Assembly (NCBI RefSeq): GCF_001870905.1
Contig: NZ_LNDC01000103.1
Coordinates: 24,088-88,087 of the forward strand
From: Geitlerinema sp. PCC 9228
Lineage (GTDB): Bacteria > Cyanobacteriota > Cyanobacteriia > Cyanobacteriales > PCC-9228
DNA: 64,000 bases
Direction: 5' to 3'
Below are positions 54,160-63,926 of the stretch, piece after piece (positions within the stretch are counted from its first letter, which is position 1; every line of letters begins with the position of its first letter). The notes beneath the pieces are model-generated. The model was given only the letters and a program-made list of their open reading frames with translations, ran no database searches and had not been told where the DNA came from. The position numbers and the translations under genes were made by a program.

Positions 54160-56034
54160 CTACTCCACCGTAACCGACTTCGCCAAATTCCGTGGTTGGT
54201 CCACATCCAACCCCCGCAACGCCGCAATGTGATAGGCAAGCAACTGCAAAGGAACCACCGTCACAATCGGCGACAGCAACTCATCAATCGCCGGCACCGA
54301 CAACAACGTATCGAAAAGTTCCTCTGAATCCGCATTCCCTGCCGGCGTCACCCCAATCAACTGGGAATCCCTAGCTTTCGCCTCCTGGGCATTCGACAAA
54401 ACCTTTTCATACACCAACCCCGGCATCGCCACTGCCACCACCGGCACTTTAGAATCCAACAGCGCAATCGGTCCGTGTTTCATTTCCCCTGCCGGATACC
54501 CTTCCGCATGAATGTAACTAATCTCTTTTAACTTCAAAGCACCTTCCAACGCAATAGGAAAATTAATGCCACGCCCCACAAAAATAAAATCCTGAGTCTC
54601 CAAAAACTCATGCGCCAAATCTTGAATCGCCGCATCCTGAGTTTCCAAAATCTTCTCCACTTGTACCGGCAACTGGCGCAACCCATCCAGCAACCTCGCC
54701 ATTTCCTTCGCCGGAACCTGCTGCCGGCGGTATGCCAAATCCAACGCCAGCGCGTAAAACGCCATCAACTGCGCCGTAAAACTCTTCGTCGCCGCCACAC
54801 CAATTTCCACACCAGCATGGGCATTGATAATATGGGCACCCAAATTTCCCAAAGAAGACTCCGGGCGATTGGTAATCCCTAAAATCCGGGCAGCATATGG
54901 TGGGGATGTATTGGCGCGTCGCTGCTGTTCCCGACTCAACGCCGCTAGCGTATCCGCCGTTTCTCCCGATTGGGTAACGCCAATGGTTAGCGTATTCGGC
55001 ATCAAAGGCGCTGGCGCGTAGCGAAACTCCGAAGAATGGGCAACGGAAGTGGGAATGCCTGCCAACTGTTCCAATAAATATTTGCCAATCAACCCCGCAT
55101 GCCAGCTCGTACCGCAGGCTAAAATTTGGATATGTTCCACACCATCCAGCACAGAATCTGACACGCCCAAATCCAGAGGCGCTTGATGGCTGTCGGGTTG
55201 CCAATTATGGGCAAAATAGGCATCCAAACAAGTGCGAATGACCCCCGGTTGTTCGTAAATTTCCTTCAGCATGAAATGGCGGAATCCCTGTTTTTCCACC
55301 GTTGTGGGGGTCATTTCCAACATGCGGGGAAATCGTTTTAACCTTTCCCCTTCAAAGTTATACAGTTCCACACCCAACGGCGTTAATCGCGCTATTTCGC
55401 CGTCGTTTAAATTTAAAACGGCTCTGGTGTGGGAAACAATGGCTGGGGTATCGGAAGCACAGAAAAATTCTCCCTGCCCAAAACCAATTGCCAAGGGGGC
55501 TTGCTGTCTGGCTACCACTAGTTCGTCGCTGGAATCGGTATAAACTACCGCAATGGCAAATGCCCCTTCCAAATCTTGCACTGCCAGGCGGGTAGCTTCC
55601 AGCAAATCGGTATTGGGTTGTTGGAGATAATCGGCAATGAGGTTGGGAATGACTTCGGTATCGGTTTGCGAACTAAATTCGTATCCTTTTTCTTTTAGCT
55701 TCTCCCGCAGCTGGCGATGGTTTTCAATGATGCCATTTTGTACCACCGCTACCCGCGACGACATATCGCTGTGGGGATGGGCATTGTGTTCTTCTGGTTT
55801 GCCGTGGGTTGCCCAGCGGGTATGACCAATGCCGGTTTTCGCGGGATTTTCCCAGCCATCCAGTTTTTCCCGTAGCTGGTAAATTTTGCCTTTTACCCGC
55901 ACGCAATCTAGTTTGCCTTCCCAACTGGTGGCGATGCCAGCGGAGTCGTAGCCGCGATATTCCAGTCTTTCCAAACCTGATAGCAGAATTTCGGTTGCGT
56001 TTTGGGTGCCGATATATCCAACAATGCCACACAT
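54160..56034 (-). CDS. glmS: Glutamine-fructose-6-phosphate aminotransferase (isomerizing)
   Basis: 624 aa, the normal length. It makes glucosamine 6-phosphate for peptidoglycan and lipopolysaccharide. The N-terminal glutaminase starts MCGIVGYIG with Cys2 as nucleophile; ERLEYRGYDSAGIA, HTRWATHG and the two SIS domains (ILACGTSWHAGL, GVTQSGETADTLAAL) follow, with the C-terminal LAYHIAALRGLDVDQPRNLAKSVTVE. No glmS ribozyme-like region was noted upstream, and none is expected in cyanobacteria. Confidence 0.97.
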   Translation of the reverse strand: MCGIVGYIGTQNATEILLSGLERLEYRGYDSAGIATSWEGKLDCVRVKGKIYQLREKLDGWENPAKTGIGHTRWATHGKPEEHNAHPHSDMSSRVAVVQNGIIENHRQLREKLKEKGYEFSSQTDTEVIPNLIADYLQQPNTDLLEATRLAVQDLEGAFAIAVVYTDSSDELVVARQQAPLAIGFGQGEFFCASDTPAIVSHTRAVLNLNDGEIARLTPLGVELYNFEGERLKRFPRMLEMTPTTVEKQGFRHFMLKEIYEQPGVIRTCLDAYFAHNWQPDSHQAPLDLGVSDSVLDGVEHIQILACGTSWHAGLIGKYLLEQLAGIPTSVAHSSEFRYAPAPLMPNTLTIGVTQSGETADTLAALSREQQRRANTSPPYAARILGITNRPESSLGNLGAHIINAHAGVEIGVAATKSFTAQLMAFYALALDLAYRRQQVPAKEMARLLDGLRQLPVQVEKILETQDAAIQDLAHEFLETQDFIFVGRGINFPIALEGALKLKEISYIHAEGYPAGEMKHGPIALLDSKVPVVAVAMPGLVYEKVLSNAQEAKARDSQLIGVTPAGNADSEELFDTLLSVPAIDELLSPIVTVVPLQLLAYHIAALRGLDVDQPRNLAKSVTVE

Positions 56035-56105
56035 GAGGTTCGCTCCTGAAAAGAAATTTAATTTATTGAATTATCTATAAAGTTGGCTGCTAATTTTTCC
56101 TGAAT

Positions 56106-57287
56106 TTACAAGGAAATGGTTTTTCCCGATTTTTGCCGGTGCAAGATTTCCCTAGCAATAGTGGTTGCCCCTTGGGTTTGGGCATGGGTGCGATACAGCT
56201 TTGCCATTTTTTCCCTTCGTTGGGGGGACTCTACCAGAGATGCGATCGCGCCTACAATATCTTCCGGGCGTTGCAGGAAAATGGCCATGTCTTTATCTTG
56301 CAACCATTGGGCGGTTGCTGCTTCCTGGGGCATGGGCGATGTAACGGTATCGGCGATTAAAGGGAGTTCGCAAGCCATGGCTTCAAATGTGGTCAATCCC
56401 CCTAATTTCGATACCATGGCATCAGATAGCTGCATGAGTTGGTGAATGCTGGGCATAAATTCCATCACGAAGATGTTGGGGTTAACATCATGCTGGGCTA
56501 ATTTTTTGCGGGCTTGGTTTGCTAACTGGCGGTTTTTCCCGGCTAAAAATACCACTTGAATGTCTGAGTTGGCTGCCTGCTGCAGGAGGGTATCGAAAAT
56601 TTTGGGTACATTGCCGCCGCCAATCCAACCCGCGTTGACCAACAGGGTAAATTTATCGGGGTGCAAGCCATATTCAGAACGTAGTTTGGTTTTGGTTTCC
56701 AGGTCAACGGGTTGGAAATCCGGATGAATTGGCATCCCACTGACCGAAATTTTATCGCTATCGATGCTATAATCCACCAACTGCTGTTTGGCGGCTTCGC
56801 TGGCGACGAAATATTGTTGTACTTGTTGGCAAGCCCACCCGCGCCAAAATCCATAACCGGGGTCAGTAACTACGGTAACCAAGCGAATGCGATCGCTCAT
56901 TTGATATTCTTGCAACAGATAGGCAAAAAAATGTTGCAGCATGGGATGCACGGAGATAATGATATCTGGTTGATGGGTGGATAAAAGGTTCCCACCATAC
57001 GCGCGCAATCGTCGAAACCACCCCACGGATTCGTTGGGTCGCAGGGTGTCGATTAACCGAAAGTAATATTGCACCCAATCTTGCCGGTGTCGCAGCAACC
57101 AGTTATACAAATTCGCCAACTGACGGGTAAAAAACGAAGCTTCTTCCAATACCCGGATAATTTGAATTTGAATGGGATGGCTGGTATAACTTTGACGAGC
57201 GATCGCAGTTTGCAAAGCTCGCGCGGCGCTACGATGACCGCCACCTGTGTCGGAGGATGCGATTAAAATATTGGTTGGAGTCGCCAT
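56106..57287 (-). CDS. MGDG-synthase-type glycosyltransferase (GT28)
   Basis: 393 aa. The opening NILIASSDTGGGHRSAARAL is the signature of the MGD1/UgtP-type lipid glycosyltransferases; ISVHPMLQHF, TDPGYGFWRGWAC and KLGGLTTFEAMACELPLI complete the acceptor and donor sites. Plant MGD1 makes monogalactosyldiacylglycerol with UDP-galactose, but cyanobacteria use a different route (glucosyl lipid plus epimerase), so the exact product of this enzyme is open. No signal peptide. ATG at 57287. Confidence 0.85.
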   Translation of the reverse strand: MATPTNILIASSDTGGGHRSAARALQTAIARQSYTSHPIQIQIIRVLEEASFFTRQLANLYNWLLRHRQDWVQYYFRLIDTLRPNESVGWFRRLRAYGGNLLSTHQPDIIISVHPMLQHFFAYLLQEYQMSDRIRLVTVVTDPGYGFWRGWACQQVQQYFVASEAAKQQLVDYSIDSDKISVSGMPIHPDFQPVDLETKTKLRSEYGLHPDKFTLLVNAGWIGGGNVPKIFDTLLQQAANSDIQVVFLAGKNRQLANQARKKLAQHDVNPNIFVMEFMPSIHQLMQLSDAMVSKLGGLTTFEAMACELPLIADTVTSPMPQEAATAQWLQDKDMAIFLQRPEDIVGAIASLVESPQRREKMAKLYRTHAQTQGATTIAREILHRQKSGKTISL

Positions 57288-57322
57288 CTATTAGCAATTC
57301 GAGTTGGGTTGCAGTCAAGGGG

Positions 57323-57380
57323 GCGTACCGAGTGTACCGAGCGTGGGAGCGTGGGAGCATGGGAGTGTGGGAGCATGGGG
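57323..57380. repeat. 8-bp tandem array, GCGTGGGA type
   Basis: Two 9-mers (GCGTACCGA, GTGTACCGA) followed by five 8-bp units from 57341: GCGTGGGA, GCGTGGGA, GCATGGGA, GTGTGGGA, GCATGGGG. The same unit and 9-mer occur in reverse complement at 59507-59563. Confidence 0.9.
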
Positions 57381-57447
57381 GAAATATAGCATTTTTCTCG
57401 ACGGATTTGTAGGGGGAAGGTTCGCCCCCTCCCCCGCTATAACTATC

Positions 57448-58755
57448 TTATTGAATTTTGTTGGATAGCATTTTGGCGCGAACTAGGGTTTTCAGGGAAA
57501 CGAGAATGGCAGGATAGTTGCGTTGGCTTTCTAGGGTGCAACCGTAGCATTCGGGGGATTTGCCAACTTTAGACCGTAGCTTTTGGGCGGTTTCGGAATG
57601 CCAAATCGCTTGGAAATCGTAATTTTGCGATCGCAAGTTGCCAAAGGCTTTGTTATCTTTCGGATTGTGGGCAAATTCTTCGCAACCGCTGACTTCCCCT
57701 TCGCTACCAATATACGCACCAAATGTACCGGCGCGACAGCAGAAAGCGTCTTTTTCTCCTAACAAAGTGCGGCGATTTTGTTCTTGACTGATTAAATCCA
57801 CCGCCGATTTCATGGCACCGTCGTTATGGCTGTGGGTATGGTACAGAAATTTTAGCTTGCCCGATAGGACATCTTCCCGCACGCGATTGGTAATTTCTAA
57901 ATATTTTTGTTCGAAAGGTTCTAACTGATTTTGCTGCCGTCGCTCTTCAAAAGAAGCTAGTTCGTGTTCGGTCATTTGCACGCTTTTGCGCATTAAATTT
58001 AAATTCCATTTATCGGGTTGCAGCACATCGCGTACCGTTTCGTACCATTCATCCATGATATCGGCATTATCCGGCGAGCAAACCGTACACAATTGTACAT
58101 CTAATTGATCGTACCCGAAGCGATCGCGCATGGTTTGCAACCCAAACAAACTATCAATGGTATTTTGATAGGCATCCCAACCGGGTTTGCGGGTATAGCG
58201 GAGGCTGTTATTGGTTTCTCGAATCCCTTCAATGCTCAAACTCCAGGTTAAATGCAAATCCGGGCAACGCTGCATGATGCGGTGGGTAATTTGAAACAAT
58301 ACCTCTGGCTTCCAGGCATTGGAAATAATGTAAACCGATTTTACGGAAGTTAAGCGATAGGCAGCTTCGATAATTTCCGCTAAGTTGCGATGGAGAGTGG
58401 TTTCGCCGCCGGAATAAACAATGACATTGAGATTGTCGCCCAGGGTAGCGTAAGTTTTCTCAATTTCTTCTAAAGATAGTTCGTTGGTTTTGGCATTTAG
58501 CGTGTCGGCAAAAGAACAAAAATGACAGCTATAGTTGCAGCGAGTGGTGACAATGTGGGTTAGCATGACAGGGTCGGGAATTTGACCGGTGATTTGGCTT
58601 TGAAAAGCATTCCACAACACCCGAGCAATGCTACGATCTTGGTTTGTAGCGATCGCATCAAACTCTTCTCTTTCCCACACAGAGGGATATTGGTCTAAAT
58701 CGACCCCCAAACGTTCCATGCGATCGGATTCGGTTTTGGTAATTTCCCCAAGCAT
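57448..58755 (-). CDS. Radical SAM protein of unknown substrate, SPASM-like C-terminus
   Basis: 435 aa. The [4Fe-4S]-SAM motif is CNYSCHFC (about residue 78), then VIYSGGETTLH and a TIM-barrel pattern. The C-terminal part has additional cysteines (DAFCCRAGTFGAY, SGCEEFAH, ECYGCTLESQ) arranged as in SPASM/twitch auxiliary clusters. Such proteins modify peptides or cofactors; no small peptide gene lies next door. It stands alone between a tandem-repeat array and psaC. ATG at 58755. Confidence 0.85.
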   Translation of the reverse strand: MLGEITKTESDRMERLGVDLDQYPSVWEREEFDAIATNQDRSIARVLWNAFQSQITGQIPDPVMLTHIVTTRCNYSCHFCSFADTLNAKTNELSLEEIEKTYATLGDNLNVIVYSGGETTLHRNLAEIIEAAYRLTSVKSVYIISNAWKPEVLFQITHRIMQRCPDLHLTWSLSIEGIRETNNSLRYTRKPGWDAYQNTIDSLFGLQTMRDRFGYDQLDVQLCTVCSPDNADIMDEWYETVRDVLQPDKWNLNLMRKSVQMTEHELASFEERRQQNQLEPFEQKYLEITNRVREDVLSGKLKFLYHTHSHNDGAMKSAVDLISQEQNRRTLLGEKDAFCCRAGTFGAYIGSEGEVSGCEEFAHNPKDNKAFGNLRSQNYDFQAIWHSETAQKLRSKVGKSPECYGCTLESQRNYPAILVSLKTLVRAKMLSNKIQ

Positions 58756-58863
58756 AATCGCTCCTCGTGCGTTTTCTGATAGCCAGCAGCGTCGCTGCTG
58801 TTGTGGTGTTTGTTATTCTATCGTTTTCAGCCATTGCCAACTACGTTTGCCGCAACACCGCAC

Positions 58864-58893
58864 AAAAAAAAGAGGGAGATAACCTCCCCCTTT
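58864..58893 (-). terminator. Rho-independent terminator of psaC
   Basis: Read on the minus strand: GGGGGAG, loop GTTAT, CTCCCTC, then a run of eight T residues, about 90 bases after the psaC stop. Confidence 0.85.
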
Positions 58894-58980
58894 AGCATAA
58901 AATTGCAAAAATGTCAAGCAATTAACAATCTGGCTGTGCAACTAGAAAACTGGCCATTGGGAAAAATCCCACGAACTAAA

Positions 58981-59250
<270 letters not shown>

Positions 59251-59431
59251 TCAACACCAATTTGGTTTAAAACAGATGCCACCAGGGAAAACTCCTGCAT
59301 TAGCAAAAGCACTTCCCATCGTGGCAAACTTTTTAACGACAGTTTACCGTATTGTTTACAAAGCTCTTAATTTTGCCAACCATAACTTAAAGTATTGTAA
59401 TAAAGAAAGATGGTAGATTTTCGGTGGGAAG

Positions 59432-59487
59432 GCATCGGGGCGTCGGAGTGTCGGGGCATCGGGGCGTCGGAGCATCGGAGCATCGGA
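59432..59487. repeat. 8-bp tandem array, GCATCGGG type
   Basis: Seven consecutive 8-bp units: GCATCGGG, GCGTCGGA, GTGTCGGG, GCATCGGG, GCGTCGGA, GCATCGGA, GCATCGGA. Same period as the arrays at 57341 and 59507, different core. Confidence 0.9.
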
Positions 59488-59506
59488 GAAAACAACCAAT
59501 TATATC

Positions 59507-59570
59507 TCCCAAGCTCCCAAGCTCCCACGCTCCCAAGCTCCCACGCTCCCACGCTCGGTACGCTCCCACC
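59507..59570. repeat. 8-bp tandem array, reverse complement of the 57323 array
   Basis: TCCCAAGC, TCCCAAGC, TCCCACGC, TCCCAAGC, TCCCACGC, TCCCACGC, then TCGGTACGC and TCCCACC. TCCCACGC is the reverse complement of GCGTGGGA, and TCGGTACGC of GCGTACCGA, both found at 57323-57380. The two arrays thus lie in opposite orientation around the radical SAM gene and psaC. Confidence 0.9.
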
Positions 59571-59658
59571 TCCCCACACTTCCGATTGTCTTTCCCACTG
59601 CCAATCGTTGATAATTGTAAGATACTCCCTTGTCCGCCCATTCTATAATTTGCGACTT

Positions 59659-62040
59659 ATGAGCGATACCTTATTAGATTTAAGCCATCTCAACGATAGC
59701 CAACGCCGCGCTGTGGAGCATTTTTGCGGTCCCATGTTGGTGGTAGCCGGCGCGGGTTCGGGGAAAACCCGTGCTTTGACCTATCGCGTTGCCAATTTAA
59801 TTCACACCCACCGCGTCAACCCCGAAAACATCATGGCGGTAACCTTTACCAATAAAGCCGCCAGGGAAATGAAAACTCGGATTGAGCGATTGTTTTCAGA
59901 AATTACCGCACAAACCAAATATGGAACCTCCTTAGATTCCATGCGCGAAGACCAACAAACCCAATTGCGATCGCATGTTTGGAAAACTTACATCAAACCC
60001 ATTTGGGTAGGCACCTTCCACAGTTTGTGCGCCCGCATTCTCCGCTACGATATTAACAAATACCAAGACGAAAAAGGTCGCCAGTGGACCCGCAATTTTT
60101 CCATTTTTGACGAAAACGACATTCAAAGTCTCTTCAAACAAATTGTCACCGAACAACTCAACCTCGACGACCGCAAATTCAATCCCAAAAAAACGCGCTA
60201 CGCCATTGGCAGTGCCAAAAATAAAGGTTGGACCCCCCGCGATTTAGAACGCAACGAACCCAATTATCGCGGTCGCGTTTTGGCAGAAATTTACGAAACC
60301 TATCAAGACCAACTCTCTGCCAACAATGCTTTAGATTTTGATGACCTCATCCGCATTCCCACCGAAATTTTCCAACAAAACGAACAAATTCTGGACTACT
60401 GGCATCGCCAATTTCACCACATTCTCGTAGACGAATACCAAGATACCAACCGCACCCAATACGATTTAATTCGGTTGTTGGTTACCAACGGCGAATCCCC
60501 GCAGTCTTATAACAATTGGCAGCATCGTTCCATTTTTGTCGTGGGAGACGTAGACCAATCCATCTACAGTTTCCGCATGGCAGACTTTACCATTTTGATG
60601 AATTTTCAGGATGATTTTGGCGACGGGTTGCCCGATGAAGACACCCGCACCATGATTAAACTCGAAGAAAATTATCGTTCCCGGGAAACCATTCTCCATG
60701 CTGCCAACCAGCTAATTCAAAATAACAGCCAGCGCATTGATAAAGTGCTAAGACCCACGCGCGGTTCTGGGGATTTGCTGCACCTGCAACGTGCGGATAA
60801 CGAAATTGAAGAAGCGGAATTTATTACCAGTCAAATTCTCGCTTTGGTTCGCAAGGAAGAAGATAAATTTGATTTTGGTAGCTTTGCGATTTTGTACCGT
60901 ACCAATGCCCAATCGCGGGTTTTGGAAGAAGCCATGGTGCGCTGGAATATTCCCTACAATATTATTGGTGGGTTTAAATTTTACGATCGCAAGGAAATTA
61001 AAGATATTCTGTCCTATTTGCGCGTCTTAGTCAATCCATTTGATAGCGTTAGTTTGCTACGGATTATCAATACCCCCAAACGCGGCATTGGCAAAACCAC
61101 TGTTGATAAGTTAAAACATGCTGCCCAACAGTTGAGTGCGCCTTTATGGGAAGTGGTTAGCGATGAAGATTCGGTAAAAACGTTGGTAGGAAAAAGTGCC
61201 AAACGCATCATTGAATTTAGCCAGTTAATTGGTCGCTGGCAGCAGAAAATGGAAAAGCTCAAACCATCGGATTTGGTGCGTTTGGTGATGGAAGAATCGG
61301 GCTACGAAGAGGATTTGAAAAATCAAAGTACCGACGAAGCCAAAAACCGTTTGGAAAATTTGGGCGAGTTAATTAATGCGGTGTTGCAATATGAAGAGGA
61401 AAATGTAGAAGCAACGCTAGATGGATTTTTGTCAACGGCAGCGCTAAATGCGGATACGGATAATTTGGAAGAAGAAGCCACCAAAGTTGCTTTAATGACT
61501 CTCCATTCGGCGAAGGGATTGGAATTTCCGGTGGTATTTTTATCGGGGGTGGAAGAGGGATTGTTGCCCCATTTCCGCAGTTTGGAAGACCCTATGGCGT
61601 TGGAGGAAGAACGGCGATTGGCTTATGTGGGGATTACCCGCGCCCAGGAACGGTTGTTTTTGACCTATACCCAAGAACGGCGAACTTGGGGAAATACGCG
61701 CCAACCGGCGATGCCTTCTAAGTTTTTGGGAGAATTGCCCCAAGAGTTGTTAAGCGGTACGAAGGTTCGCAAGCAGAAGTCGGCGAAATCTTCTAGTGAT
61801 GCGCCTAGTTCTCAAGAAAAATTGCGCCATGTTGGTTCTAAAAAATCTACGCCAAAATATCAAGAAAATGTGGCAAATATTGAAGATTTGCAAGTGGGCG
61901 ATCGCGTTTTGCACCGCAGTTTTGGGGTGGGGGAAATTACCCATATTTTTCGACAACAAGACAAGCCTTCCGTAGCGGTTAAATTTGGCAACAGCCAAAA
62001 AATTCTCAATCCCAAAACGGCGAAATTGCAGAAATTATAA
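59659..62040 (+). CDS. pcrA: ATP-dependent DNA helicase PcrA/UvrD
   Basis: 793-aa superfamily 1 helicase for repair and replication restart. Motifs in order: Q-motif LNDSQRRAVEHF, Walker A VAGAGSGKTRAL, motif Ia VTFTNKAAREMK, motif II DEYQDTN, motif III VVGDVDQSIYSFR, motif IV EENYRS, motif V TLHSAKGLEFPVVF, motif VI EERRLAYVGITRAQ. The C-terminus has the tudor-like domain (LQVGDRVLHRSFGVGEI) that contacts RNA polymerase in PcrA. ATG at 59659; upstream frame extension runs through tandem repeats and is rejected. Convergent with the methyltransferase, 14 bp apart. Confidence 0.95.
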   Translation: MSDTLLDLSHLNDSQRRAVEHFCGPMLVVAGAGSGKTRALTYRVANLIHTHRVNPENIMAVTFTNKAAREMKTRIERLFSEITAQTKYGTSLDSMREDQQTQLRSHVWKTYIKPIWVGTFHSLCARILRYDINKYQDEKGRQWTRNFSIFDENDIQSLFKQIVTEQLNLDDRKFNPKKTRYAIGSAKNKGWTPRDLERNEPNYRGRVLAEIYETYQDQLSANNALDFDDLIRIPTEIFQQNEQILDYWHRQFHHILVDEYQDTNRTQYDLIRLLVTNGESPQSYNNWQHRSIFVVGDVDQSIYSFRMADFTILMNFQDDFGDGLPDEDTRTMIKLEENYRSRETILHAANQLIQNNSQRIDKVLRPTRGSGDLLHLQRADNEIEEAEFITSQILALVRKEEDKFDFGSFAILYRTNAQSRVLEEAMVRWNIPYNIIGGFKFYDRKEIKDILSYLRVLVNPFDSVSLLRIINTPKRGIGKTTVDKLKHAAQQLSAPLWEVVSDEDSVKTLVGKSAKRIIEFSQLIGRWQQKMEKLKPSDLVRLVMEESGYEEDLKNQSTDEAKNRLENLGELINAVLQYEEENVEATLDGFLSTAALNADTDNLEEEATKVALMTLHSAKGLEFPVVFLSGVEEGLLPHFRSLEDPMALEEERRLAYVGITRAQERLFLTYTQERRTWGNTRQPAMPSKFLGELPQELLSGTKVRKQKSAKSSSDAPSSQEKLRHVGSKKSTPKYQENVANIEDLQVGDRVLHRSFGVGEITHIFRQQDKPSVAVKFGNSQKILNPKTAKLQKL

Positions 62041-62054
62041 ATGGGGGAACCAGC

Positions 62055-63335
62055 TCACTGTTTTCTGGGTTGGCGCAACCGTGGTTCGACGATGTGCGGA
62101 TCGACACCGTAACGCGATGCTGCTTGAAACATGGTCAATTCCAGCAAGGTGGCATCTCCCAATTTTAAAATCTCGGGATTGGGTTTGACTGGCGATCGCT
62201 GGTCGGCTTTGAGAATTTCTGTCGCTACGGCTTTAGCAAGTTTGGGGGGAACGGAATTGCCAATTTGCCGAAATCCATGCCATTTGGTGGTATGAAAGCG
62301 AAACCAATCGGGGTAGGAGTGCAATCTAGCAGCTTCCCTGACGGTGATGCAGCGGGGTTGGTAGGGATGGATGGGGCGGGGGGAAGTGAAAGCCCCCCGA
62401 TTGCTGGGGGTTCCCGCTCTTAGGGTGTTGCATACTCCGTGGGGATGGAGTTTAAAAAAGCGGCTGACAGGTTCGGTTTTCCCTCCAGGTGTGGCGGCAA
62501 ATCGCTGCTGGCTTTTGGCGGCATGTCGGGTTCGCAAGCTTGAGGTGAGCAAACACCGATTGTGCGATCGCGCGGCGGCGTAGTTATCTGCTGGTAGCAG
62601 CAATTCTCGCAGCGATTCTCCGTAAAGACTGGGTTTGCCAAATGTGGCTTCTACCCAATCCCGTTGGTATAGTTCGGGAAATTGTTCGACTTCCGGTAAG
62701 TCTTGCAAGGCTTCCCAAACGGTAGGGCAGGGGGGCAAGTCGCTGTCTGTTTCGTGGGGAAGTTTGGTTATTGGTTCTGGATATTCTGGCAGGGGGATAT
62801 CGGTGCGACTGCCCAGCAAAAACAACCGTTCTCGATTTTGCGGTATGGCGTAATGGGCGGCATTTAAAATTTGATGGTGGGGATGTACTTGGTAGCCGCG
62901 ATCGCGAAATTGTTCTATTATTTCTTGCAAGAAAGAACGGTATTTTTTGGTTGCCATACCGGGAACGTTTTCCATGACCCAAAATTTGGGTTGCAGTTCC
63001 ACCACCAAACGCAGGAAATGGGCAACCAGGGAATTGCGGGAATCGTCAAGGGCGCGTTTGCCCATTAGCGAAAATCCCTGACAGGGTGGACCACCAAAGA
63101 CTACGTCAATTTCTCGATCTGCGATCGCACTTTGGCTGCGAATATCCGCCGCCGAGGTATGTGCCAAATGGCGGCATAAAATTTGGGTTTGGGGAAAATT
63201 ATATTCGTGGGTGGCGCAGTGAATGGGGTCAAGTTCCACTGCTACCAACACGTCAAACCCCGCTTGCTCGAAACCCAGTGTCATGCCGCCAGCGCCAGCA
63301 AATAAATCGATGGCAATTGGTCTTGCAAAGTCCAT
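62055..63335 (-). CDS. Orphan DNA (cytosine-5) methyltransferase
   Basis: 426 aa. C5-methyltransferase motifs: I (DLFAGAGGMTLGFEQAG), IV (GGPPCQGFS, catalytic Cys85), VI (WVMENVPG), VIII (QNRERLFLLG), X (RQIGNSVPP). No restriction enzyme gene is adjacent in the window. In Synechocystis an orphan C5 enzyme (Slr0214, M.Ssp6803I) methylates CGATCG, the core of HIP1; GCGATCGC is very frequent here, so the same target is plausible but unproven. ATG at 63335 precedes the fold by nine residues. Convergent with pcrA, divergent from petJ. Confidence 0.93.
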   Translation of the reverse strand: MDFARPIAIDLFAGAGGMTLGFEQAGFDVLVAVELDPIHCATHEYNFPQTQILCRHLAHTSAADIRSQSAIADREIDVVFGGPPCQGFSLMGKRALDDSRNSLVAHFLRLVVELQPKFWVMENVPGMATKKYRSFLQEIIEQFRDRGYQVHPHHQILNAAHYAIPQNRERLFLLGSRTDIPLPEYPEPITKLPHETDSDLPPCPTVWEALQDLPEVEQFPELYQRDWVEATFGKPSLYGESLRELLLPADNYAAARSHNRCLLTSSLRTRHAAKSQQRFAATPGGKTEPVSRFFKLHPHGVCNTLRAGTPSNRGAFTSPRPIHPYQPRCITVREAARLHSYPDWFRFHTTKWHGFRQIGNSVPPKLAKAVATEILKADQRSPVKPNPEILKLGDATLLELTMFQAASRYGVDPHIVEPRLRQPRKQ

Positions 63336-63466
63336 AGTCGCCGCCAGTTTCCCCAAAAATTGGTCTTCCCGATTGTAGGCGTTTTTGGAACCAAGTCTGC
63401 GAACGGTTCGAGCTTGCCCGTTCCTTCAAGGTACAATGGAAATTCGGATCCATAGTAGGAACTTTT

Positions 63467-63832
63467 ATGGTAGCGAAAAGGAACTGGTTCGTACGACACA
63501 TTTGGTCTGGTATGCTTTTGTTCGCCCTAGGCATTGCCTGGTTGGGGGCAGATGCAGCGTTGGCAGCCCAATCTGGCGATCCGGAAGTAGGGGCAAAAAT
63601 TTTTCAGGGCAATTGCGTTGCCTGTCACGTGGGCGGTGGCAATGTGGTCATGGCAGACAAAACCCTGAGAAAAAGTGCTTTAAAGCGATATGGGATGTAT
63701 TCCCTTGATGCCATTCAAACCCAAGTAGAATACGGCAAAAATGCCATGCCCTCTTTTGGTGGACGTTTGAACGAAGACGAAATTCGCGATGTAGCTACTT
63801 ACGTTTTTCAAAAAGCCCAAAAAGGCTGGTAA
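63467..63832 (+). CDS. petJ: Cytochrome c6
   Basis: 121-aa lumenal electron carrier from cytochrome b6f to photosystem I, an alternative to plastocyanin. Signal peptide with hydrophobic core GMLLFALGIAWLGADAALAA; haem motif CVACH (Cys50, Cys53, His54) and axial Met94 in KNAMPSFGG. RBS AGGAA precedes the ATG at 63467. A palindrome, CGAACGGTTCG, lies at 63400-63410 upstream, a possible operator; petJ is copper-regulated in other cyanobacteria. Confidence 0.96.
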   Translation: MVAKRNWFVRHIWSGMLLFALGIAWLGADAALAAQSGDPEVGAKIFQGNCVACHVGGGNVVMADKTLRKSALKRYGMYSLDAIQTQVEYGKNAMPSFGGRLNEDEIRDVATYVFQKAQKGW

Positions 63833-63926
63833 AAGGAACTATTGGCAGCCAGCGATCGCTTTTCCGGGAGCAGCTGGGGAAGCGATCGCTGCTCTATATT
63901 TGGCAAAATCTGCTTTATTTGTCACT

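Noticed and set aside
59432..59570. Tandem arrays as a CRISPR
   Set aside because: Units are 8 bp with no spacers; not CRISPR-like.
59410..59658. N-terminal extension of pcrA by 83 codons
   Set aside because: Encoded by simple 8-bp repeats; the ATG at 59659 begins right at the helicase Q-motif region.
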